Assembly (NCBI GenBank): GCA_002400975.1
Contig: NVRW01000020.1
Coordinates: 6,583 to 13,055, forward strand
Source of the DNA: Flavobacteriales bacterium
Lineage (GTDB): Bacteria; Bacteroidota; Bacteroidia; NORP154
Reading direction: 5' to 3'
DNA length: 6,473 bases
Below the pieces are notes generated by a model that saw nothing but the letters and a program-made list of their open reading frames with translations, made no database searches and had not been told where the DNA came from. Positions within the stretch are counted from its first letter, which is position 1. Each line of letters starts with the position of its first letter. Positions 1 through 5,567 of this stretch are shown piece after piece. The position numbers and the translations under genes are program-made.

Positions 1-3000
1 CCCCGTTGCAAGTAACAGCTACACTGTCCTTTGTCAACACAAGAACATCGGGTTGGGTTACAACGACACTCTCTATAAGCGTACATGTATTGTTATCCGT
101 TATGGTGACAGACCAGGTACCTGCACAAAGAGAATCCGCTGTAGGCGTTATGTCATTATCAGGAGCATTGTCCCAGGCGAATGTGTAGGGCCCTGTTCCA
201 CCTGACGGCACAGCAGTACCCGTTGCATCGCAAAATCCGAAACATGAAACATCGCTGTTGGACATAAGCGCACTTAGCGCTCCGGGTTGGTTTATGGTAA
301 TACATGCGCTAATCGTACAGTTATTGCCATCTGTGACAGTGACACATATCAGTCCATTGCACAGTGCGGTAGCCGTAGAGGTGCTTTGAAGGTCGCTCCA
401 CACGTAAGTATAGATTCCAGCTCCACCGCCAACTGTGGCTGTAGCCGTTCCGTTGCAAATCCCAAAGCAAGCAACATCGGTTTTGGTTAACGATAGGGTA
501 AGAGCCGGAGGTTCCAGAACAATTACAGAGTCCATCGACGTACATAAGTTGCCATCCGTAACAACTACAACATAGTGTGTGGGACTCGCTACCAATCCAA
601 AAGCGGTATCATTTGCCTGGCTACCTGCTGCTGCATCCCATTGGTATGTATACAGCGGTACGCCTCCAATTACTGAAACAATACCCATACCCGTGGCGTC
701 TCCATTACACAGTACATGCACGGTATCCGTAGCAAGCGTCAGCACCAATTGTGAATTTACCTCTACCGAATCGATTACAAGGCAACCGTTGTTATCTCTA
801 AGCGTATCTGTATACCACCCTGGAAAAAGTGCGCTGATCGTACTGGTGATCGCACCGGTTTCCCACATATAAGTGTACGGAGCAATTCCCCCCGAAGGAA
901 CTGTAGATGCAGAACCATTATTATCCCCGAAACAGAGTACATCAACGGCTGTTAGGTTGGCGAATAGACTGTCGGGTTGTGTAATGAAAACCGTGTCAAA
1001 AATAGTGCAACCAAGAGCATCACCTATTTGAAGTATATAAGTTCCCGGCCAGAGATTGAAAATAACTGAATCAGTTTCGCCAACAATGGGTGTTCCCGAA
1101 TTGTCGAGCCATTGGTAGGCATATGGAGGAGTGCCGAGAGTAGCAAGCCCCAGCCCTATACCATTGCTGTCTTCCGCGCAGGTTACATCAGTGTCTGACA
1201 TTACCACTGTATGTGATGCAATATCCGCGATAAAGGCCGATGATGAATCTATACACCCGTTACAATCTGTGATCTCCACTCCATACGAGCCTGCGGCCTG
1301 TAGTACTATGCAGGAAGTAAAAGCTGGTAGTGTGTACCAATTGATACCATAAGGTGTGGGTAGCGCGCATGGCGTACCCCCCGTAGGTGCAACGCAGGCG
1401 CTGCCATCCGAATTTCCGCAGGTGGAAGGAAGTGTCGTGATATTTGGGTTGATGTCGCTGGGTTCAATAATGGTTACTGTACCGATTACCGTACACCCGT
1501 TATTGTCCGTTACTGTTACATTTACCGGGCCCGCGCATAAGCCGGTTGCAAGTGCATTTGTTTGTGCTAAAGGATCATCCCATATATAAAAATAGGGGAG
1601 CGTTCCACCAGCTGGAGTGGCGGTTCCGGTACCATCGCATAAGCCAAAGCAGCTAATATCCGTTTTTGACATAGCAACAGTAAGCAATGGTGGATCGACA
1701 AAATCCCTGCAGCCGGAAATTGTACATCCGGCGGCATCCGTTACCGTAACGCACCATGTGCCAGGAGGCAGGTTAGTGGCTATTTGCGTGGTTTGTGCTA
1801 AAGGATCATCCCATAAATAAGCGTAGGGGCCTGTACCACCTCCCGGGTTCGCTGTGCCCGTGCCATCGTCGGCGCCGTTACACGAGATCAGTGTACTGTC
1901 CATGCTCAATGTCAATATAACCGGAGGTGTTATAGTAACCGTTGTAGCATCCTGACATCCATTATCATCAGTTACTTCAACGGTATATACACCTGAACAC
2001 AGACCCGTTGCAATTTTTGTCGTTTGAATGGGTGGCGGAGGAGGCGTCCATGAATAGGCATAGGGAGCGGTACCCCCAACCGGGAAAGCCTCCGCGGTAC
2101 CATCACAAACACCACCACACAGAGGATCAACAAAGGTTGCGGTAACGTCCAGTATAGGCGGTGCAATGATTATCACACTATCCACGACCGAACAACCATT
2201 GTTGTCGGTTACCGTAACATAGCACTTACCGGCACAAAGGGCGGTGGCCGTAGAACTTGTATTTCCGTTGCACCACAAATATGCATAGGGTAGCGTTCCT
2301 CCTGATGCTGTGATCGTACCTGTTCCGTCACAAGCAGCATTACAGGACTCATCTGTTTTGGTCTCAATCGTAGTAAGCACCGTGGGCTCAGTAATGATTA
2401 CGCAAGCTGTATCCGTACATCCATTGGCATCTGTAAGCGTAACACATACCGTATCAGGAACAGGAGCGCATAGGTTGGTGGCGACAGCATTTGTCTGTGC
2501 GGCGAAATCATCCCATAGAAATGCATAGGGCGTGACACCACCAGAGAATATTGGGGTGCCAATTCCGTCACAAGCTCCATTACAAGTTACATTGGTGCCG
2601 GTGGCGTCTACATCTAATAAAGGGGGTTCAAGAACTTCCGCGCAAGCGGAATTCGTGCAACCCAAACCATCTGTCACTGTGACACAATACGTTCCGTCCG
2701 GAAGGTTGGTCGCCGTGGCCGTAGTTTGACCACCCACATCATCCCATATATAAAAATACGTTCCATCGCCACCAACAGGCAATGCAATTGCCGATCCGGT
2801 TGAATCAGTCGCACAGAGGACATGGATAGTGTCCGTAGTAACCGTTAATACTGGAGGTGAGCCTACTGCTATCGAATCCGTGTCCGAACAGCCTGCAGCA
2901 TCCGTAACAATAACAGTGTACATACCAACACATAAAGCAAAAGCCGAATCATTTGTTTGCACAAAAAAGTCATTCCATACATAGGCATAGGGAGTGGACC

Positions 3001-3748
3001 CACCGACTACAGTTACCCTCACCACACCATCACATAAACCACCGCAGGATTCATTGGTGCTATCCATGGTAAGCGTCAACGATGCTGGTTGTGTTACAAC
3101 AAAAGACTGAATTGAAATACATCCATTCAGGTCACGGACTGTATCAACGTAGGCGCCTGGACACAAGTTAAAGAGTGTATCATCTGTACTGCCAGTATTC
3201 CATGAATGTGTATATCCGGGTGTTCCACCAGTTGGCACACCCCATGCTTGTCCATTACATGCTCCGTTGCACAAAATGTCTAGTCCACCGACATTGGCCA
3301 GTAACTGTGGGGGCTCTGCTAGAGTAACGGTATCCGTTCCTACACAGCCACAGCAGTCCCAAATGGTTACAATGTTATCTCCTGGACAGAGACTGTCAGC
3401 AACAGCCGTGTTCTCGCTTGCTGGGTTGTTCCAGGCGTAGGTGTAAGGCCCTCCATTGCCTCCCGTGCCGATAGCGGTACTCGCACCGTCACAAATGCCA
3501 AAACAGTTCGTGCCTGGCGAGGCAGGAATAAAGATTGCTCCGAGCTCAGGTGGCTCCAGAACATCTACGGAAGAGAATATAAAAGACCCGTCGCTCAGAT
3601 CATAAACAACAACAGAATAGTTTCCATTACATAAGGTGAAGATTGAGTCTAATGGACTGCCTGGGGGGCTTCCTATCCAGTCATAACTAAACGGGCCTAC
3701 ACCACCAGAAACAGTAGCTTTCACGGATCCATCACAGGAATCGTTACA
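1..3748 (-). repeat. Tandem array of 16 complete SprB-type repeat units plus start of a 17th (protein-level)
   Basis: The first conserved cysteine of each unit is at residues 64, 145, 223, 298, 375, 452, 532, 607, 686, 763, 840, 920, 1002, 1077, 1157, 1232 and 1310. On the plus strand these codons end at 3748, 3505, 3271, 3046, 2815, 2584, 2344, 2119, 1882, 1651, 1420, 1180, 934, 709, 469, 244 and 10. Spacing is 75-82 residues (mean about 78, or 234 bp). At DNA level the units are well diverged, so this is an old protein repeat and not a recent satellite. Units differ in cysteine set: C1 to C4 in most; only C1 and C4 in units 12, 13 and 14; an extra C5/C6 pair in units 5, 6, 9 and 15. Unit 8 carries five consecutive prolines after its conserved Trp (residues 632-636). 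Unit 11 (840-919) is the most aberrant. Confidence 0.92.
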
Positions 3749-3937
3749 CGAAACGCTATAGGCCGTTAAAATGACCGAATGCCCGGAGCGCATTCCGGTT
3801 GCAAAAAAAGAAGGTGTCCCCTTTCCTGATTCTGCATTCAATAACGGAAGCGTCAATACCTCAGCCTTTGTGGGGCCTGGGAGCAAGCCACAAAATAAGA
3901 TGGAAATAAAGAGTGCTATATATTTAATCTTCGGCAT
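1..3937 (-). CDS. Large secreted SprB-repeat (Ig-like) surface adhesin, 3' end outside window
   Basis: This is an open frame of 1312 codons with no stop, running off the left edge, so the C-terminus is missing. The start is the ATG at 3937-3935: no upstream in-frame ATG precedes the nearest stop, an AGG lies 8 nt before it, and a signal peptide follows at once (MPKIK, hydrophobic residues 6-19, likely cleavage TKA|EV at 25/26). After a short linker come repeats of about 78 residues from Cys64 to the edge. Each carries C-x-G-x-C-D-G, then GGT-x-PY-x-Y-x-W, then L-C-x-G-x-Y-x-V-T-V-T-D-x-x-G-C, then a Pro-rich turn. This matches the SprB repeat family, named after the Flavobacterium gliding adhesin SprB, which is moved to the surface by T9SS. 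A surface adhesin or matrix role is inferred; gliding is not shown. A T9SS C-terminal domain is expected to the left but not visible. Codon 1312 is Gly (2-4); base 1 begins the next codon. The repeat-protein identity is firm, the function is not. Confidence 0.9.
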   Translation of the reverse strand, partial: MPKIKYIALFISILFCGLLPGPTKAEVLTLPLLNAESGKGTPSFFATGMRSGHSVILTAYSVSCNDSCDGSVKATVSGGVGPFSYDWIGSPPGSPLDSIFTLCNGNYSVVVYDLSDGSFIFSSVDVLEPPELGAIFIPASPGTNCFGICDGASTAIGTGGNGGPYTYAWNNPASENTAVADSLCPGDNIVTIWDCCGCVGTDTVTLAEPPQLLANVGGLDILCNGACNGQAWGVPTGGTPGYTHSWNTGSTDDTLFNLCPGAYVDTVRDLNGCISIQSFVVTQPASLTLTMDSTNESCGGLCDGVVRVTVVGGSTPYAYVWNDFFVQTNDSAFALCVGMYTVIVTDAAGCSDTDSIAVGSPPVLTVTTDTIHVLCATDSTGSAIALPVGGDGTYFYIWDDVGGQTTATATNLPDGTYCVTVTDGLGCTNSACAEVLEPPLLDVDATGTNVTCNGACDGIGTPIFSGGVTPYAFLWDDFAAQTNAVATNLCAPVPDTVCVTLTDANGCTDTACVIITEPTVLTTIETKTDESCNAACDGTGTITASGGTLPYAYLWCNGNTSSTATALCAGKCYVTVTDNNGCSVVDSVIIIAPPILDVTATFVDPLCGGVCDGTAEAFPVGGTAPYAYSWTPPPPPIQTTKIATGLCSGVYTVEVTDDNGCQDATTVTITPPVILTLSMDSTLISCNGADDGTGTANPGGGTGPYAYLWDDPLAQTTQIATNLPPGTWCVTVTDAAGCTISGCRDFVDPPLLTVAMSKTDISCFGLCDGTGTATPAGGTLPYFYIWDDPLAQTNALATGLCAGPVNVTVTDNNGCTVIGTVTIIEPSDINPNITTLPSTCGNSDGSACVAPTGGTPCALPTPYGINWYTLPAFTSCIVLQAAGSYGVEITDCNGCIDSSSAFIADIASHTVVMSDTDVTCAEDSNGIGLGLATLGTPPYAYQWLDNSGTPIVGETDSVIFNLWPGTYILQIGDALGCTIFDTVFITQPDSLFANLTAVDVLCFGDNNGSASTVPSGGIAPYTYMWETGAITSTISALFPGWYTDTLRDNNGCLVIDSVEVNSQLVLTLATDTVHVLCNGDATGMGIVSVIGGVPLYTYQWDAAAGSQANDTAFGLVASPTHYVVVVTDGNLCTSMDSVIVLEPPALTLSLTKTDVACFGICNGTATATVGGGAGIYTYVWSDLQSTSTATALCNGLICVTVTDGNNCTISACITINQPGALSALMSNSDVSCFGFCDATGTAVPSGGTGPYTFAWDNAPDNDITPTADSLCAGTWSVTITDNNTCTLIESVVVTQPDVLVLTKDSVAVTCNG
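1560..1815. repeat. 25-bp exact direct repeat pair within adjacent repeat units
   Basis: Positions 1560-1584 and 1791-1815 are identical over 25 bases and lie 231 bp (77 codons) apart, in the same phase of units 10 and 9 of the repeat protein. On the coding strand they encode the W-D-D-P-L-A-Q-T segment after the conserved aromatic strand. Most other unit pairs share only shorter identical stretches, so this suggests a relatively recent duplication or gene conversion between these two neighbours. Confidence 0.8.
3863..3937 (-). other. Signal peptide of the repeat protein
   Basis: Residues 1-25 have a short basic n-region with Lys3 and Lys5, a hydrophobic core from about residue 6 to 19, and a Pro/Gly-containing c-region ending T-K-A before Glu26. 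This fits Sec export with signal peptidase I cleavage. Cys16 sits in the core after Phe and does not make a lipobox, so a lipoprotein is unlikely. Confidence 0.8.
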
Positions 3938-4040
3938 CAATTTTACCTGAACAAGATTTCTTGCGGTTATTTGAGAATCACTCAAGTAGGTTTACTACGT
4001 TTAATCTATAAATAAGTTTCGCTATCCCATCAGAAAAGGA

Positions 4041-4048
4041 CAAACATA
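4041..4048 (-). promoter_or_regulatory. Candidate -7 element for the repeat-protein gene
   Basis: The minus strand reads TATGTTTG, an exact match to the Bacteroidota -7 consensus TAnnTTTG. Transcription would begin near 4035 and give a leader of about 100 nt before the ATG at 3937. The nearest upstream TTG on this strand (4063-4065) is only 14 bp away, shorter than the usual spacing of about 19 bp, so the -33 box is poor. One such 8-mer match can arise by chance in AT-rich DNA. Confidence 0.35.
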
Positions 4049-4167
4049 AACTAAACTTACTTCAATATTTGATTTATCGGATTTCTGATTGTTTACCCTA
4101 TTAAAGACGCGTAAAAATTATAAAGTTGCCCTAATGTGCCTGTTTCCTGTGTTAATTGGGCTAAAAT

Positions 4168-4185
4168 ACCCATTTAGATATGGGT
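4168..4185. repeat. Short inverted repeat upstream of the DUF1028 gene
   Basis: ACCCAT (4168-4173) and ATGGGT (4180-4185) are perfect 6-bp arms around a 6-bp spacer. The element lies just upstream of the candidate -7 box at 4195, about where a regulator could bind. It has no T-run and is too short to call a terminator. An operator role is speculative. Confidence 0.3.
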
Positions 4186-4194
4186 GAAATTGCT

Positions 4195-4202
4195 TATGTT
4201 TG
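4195..4202 (+). promoter_or_regulatory. Candidate -7 element for the DUF1028 gene
   Basis: TATGTTTG matches the Bacteroidota TAnnTTTG consensus exactly; no TTG lies at the usual -33 spacing. Transcription would start near 4206-4209. That leaves under 10 nt before the ATG at 4216 but about 30 nt before the in-frame ATG at 4240, so if this promoter is real it favours the downstream start. Confidence 0.4.
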
Positions 4203-4215
4203 TGAGTAATCAACA

Positions 4216-5469
4216 ATGAGTTGTTCAAATAGCTACCAGATGAAGGCTTGCCTGTTCAGTCTTTACTTCCTCTTGGTGTCCCTGGTTCAATTGTTCGCGC
4301 AGGACACCTTTTCAATTGTAGCAGTGGATGCTGCAACGGGTGAGGTAGGAAGCGCAGGTGCATCCTGTCTGGATAATTCTGATATAACCGGTGGGGTATT
4401 AATTATTTCGGATCCACACCCAGGGAGAGGCGTAATTCATACGCAGGCGGCTTGGGTACCGGCCAATCAGAATAATGCAAGTAACCAAATGGATTTAGGC
4501 GATTCTCCACAGGAGATCGTAGATTGGTTGCAATCGAATGATGCTGGGACGCCAGTGAACTCCACCATCAGGCAATATGGTATTGCTGATTTTGACAGCC
4601 TCGGAAATCCCAGAGCTGCGGCTTATACCGGTGTTAATTGTATGAGCTATAAAAATCACATAGTTGGCCCGAATTATAGCATTCAGGGCAATATTTTGCT
4701 GGGCCAACAGATATTGGATTCCATGGAAGCCAGGTTTTTGAATGCTGAAGGAGACCTGGGGTGTAAATTGATGGCAGCACTGCAGGGCGCCAATGTTGCC
4801 GGAGCTGATACAAGGTGCCTGGCTGAAGGTGTTTCTTCACAATCGGCGTTTGTCAGGGTTGCACGTCCGGGCGATACATTGGGTACTTTATATATGGACC
4901 TTATTGTCACTGAAACACCATTTGGAATGGAGCCCATTGATTCTGTACAGGAACTGTTCGACATTTTTATGGCTCCTCAGATACCGGTGCCGAATTTTAC
5001 CTATGTTGATTCTCTCCTGGAAGTCAATTTTACAGATGCTTCTTTGGGTGCCAGTGCCGTGGCTTGGGATTTCGGTGATGGCTCCGCCGGAACTACGCAA
5101 AACCCGTTTCACATTTACAACAGCGCGGGAACGTACAATGTTTGCCTCACCGCTAAGTATAAATGCCTTTCTGCAACATATTGTGATAGTATAACCTTTT
5201 CTGCTACCGGGATAGATGGTTATACTGAGTCCAGGAGGCTACTTGTCTATCCAAATCCCGGTAATGGGGCTTTTACCATTGAATCCCGTACATCAATCCT
5301 GGGGGCAGAATTGGCGGTGGTGAATGCGGAAGGACAGGAAGTGATGCGAATACAGAACCTGAAAGGCAATCTGGTTTCCCTGGATTTGACAAATCTGCCT
5401 AAAGGAGTTTATATAGTGCGCATCACAACCGAAGAGGATCTTTACACAGCACCTTTGGTCTTTGAATAG
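4216..5469 (+). CDS. Secreted DUF1028 domain protein with PKD domain and T9SS type A sorting domain
   Basis: The 417-residue product has four parts. Residues 1-28 (or 9-28) are a signal peptide with likely cleavage LFA|QD. Residues 30 to about 245 match DUF1028: it opens DTFSIVAVD-x-x-TGEVG, and the family core YTG-x-x-C...H-x-x-G-x-x-Y-x-x-QGN-x-L is at 137-161 (Cys142, His148, Gln157-Gly-Asn159). Residues 257-328 form a PKD fold (WDFGDGS at 284-290, AGTYNVCLTA at 304-313). Residues 336-417 are a linker and T9SS type A sorting domain (YPNPGNGAF at 345-353, LPKGVYIVRI near the end), so the protein should cross the outer membrane by T9SS and be released or surface-anchored. DUF1028 has no settled function; a relation to Ntn-hydrolases has been proposed, from memory. 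The ATG at 4240 (MKACLF) is a strong alternative start: it gives a more typical signal peptide and suits the -7 box at 4195. The gene is divergent from the repeat-protein gene. Confidence 0.9.
   Translation: MSCSNSYQMKACLFSLYFLLVSLVQLFAQDTFSIVAVDAATGEVGSAGASCLDNSDITGGVLIISDPHPGRGVIHTQAAWVPANQNNASNQMDLGDSPQEIVDWLQSNDAGTPVNSTIRQYGIADFDSLGNPRAAAYTGVNCMSYKNHIVGPNYSIQGNILLGQQILDSMEARFLNAEGDLGCKLMAALQGANVAGADTRCLAEGVSSQSAFVRVARPGDTLGTLYMDLIVTETPFGMEPIDSVQELFDIFMAPQIPVPNFTYVDSLLEVNFTDASLGASAVAWDFGDGSAGTTQNPFHIYNSAGTYNVCLTAKYKCLSATYCDSITFSATGIDGYTESRRLLVYPNPGNGAFTIESRTSILGAELAVVNAEGQEVMRIQNLKGNLVSLDLTNLPKGVYIVRITTEEDLYTAPLVFE
4240..4299 (+). other. Signal peptide of the DUF1028 protein (from the alternative start)
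   Basis: From Met9 the sequence has one lysine, then a hydrophobic run (residues 11-27) ending L-F-A before Gln29. This is a compact Sec signal peptide. The eight residues before Met9 (polar, Ser/Asn-rich) are unusual for an n-region, which is why translation may begin at 4240. Mature DUF1028 sequence starts almost directly after the cleavage site. Confidence 0.75.
4984..5199 (+). other. PKD domain region of the DUF1028 protein
   Basis: Residues 257-328 show the classic PKD pattern: P-N-F-T-Y-V near the start, F-T-D-A-S, the signature W-D-F-G-D-G-S at 284-290, N-P-F-H-I-Y, and A-G-T-Y-N-V-C-L-T-A. PKD folds are extracellular beta-sandwich spacers or binding modules, common in T9SS cargo. Cys310, Cys317 and Cys323 lie close together at its end. 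Confidence 0.88.
5248..5466 (+). other. T9SS type A C-terminal sorting domain
   Basis: Residues 345-417 begin Y-P-N-P-G-N-G-A-F and end with the L-P-K-G-V-Y-I-V-R-I strand and a short tail. This is the pattern of the type A sorting domain recognised by the Bacteroidota T9SS and normally removed on export. It is direct evidence that the host carries a type IX secretion system. Confidence 0.9.
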
Positions 5470-5496
5470 TGTCCTGAGCGCCCGCCGGGCTGACAC
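5469..5496. terminator. GC-rich hairpin between convergent genes, possible terminator
   Basis: GTGTC (5469-5473, overlapping the last base of the TAG stop) pairs with GACAC (5492-5496). Inside it AG pairs with CT, and CCC (5481-5483) pairs with GGG (5487-5489) around GCC, leaving small bulges on the left side. It lies immediately after the DUF1028 gene. No T-run follows on either strand, so it is not a canonical intrinsic terminator; it may protect a 3' end or be a REP-like element. Confidence 0.4.
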
Positions 5497-5567
5497 CGTT
5501 CGGACCGAGAGCCGATGGGTGCTGTAAGCAGGATCATGTGAATGTTGGGAGATTCCTAACTATATTC

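Larger units (their letters stand above)
3938..4215. other. Divergent intergenic region, no gene
   Basis: These 278 bp separate the start codons of the repeat-protein gene (leftward) and the DUF1028 gene (rightward). The stretch is AT-rich and has no convincing open frame, tRNA or other RNA gene. It contains a TAnnTTTG-type -7 match for each direction and a short inverted repeat, listed separately. It must hold the promoters of both genes unless they are transcribed from further away, which the divergent layout makes unlikely. Confidence 0.75.

Noticed and set aside
6..2729. Series of 60-97 codon plus-strand frames across the left half
   Set aside because: They are antisense to the repeat protein, recur at the repeat period and share look-alike V-T-V-T segments that mirror the repeat DNA; they are shadows.
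1..3748. CRISPR array or satellite DNA as the explanation for the periodicity
   Set aside because: The period is about 234 bp, the units are diverged at DNA level, and the conservation follows codon positions of one open frame.
3881..3937. Lipoprotein signal at Cys16 of the repeat protein
   Set aside because: The residues before Cys16 are I-L-F; Phe at -1 does not fit a lipobox, and a signal peptidase I site follows at T-K-A.
4793..5194. 133-codon plus-strand frame overlapping the DUF1028 gene
   Set aside because: It lies wholly inside the DUF1028-PKD coding region in another frame and shows no recognisable domain, so it is a shadow.
5469..5496. Canonical rho-independent terminator
   Set aside because: The hairpin exists but no T-run follows on either strand, so it is kept only as a low-confidence candidate.
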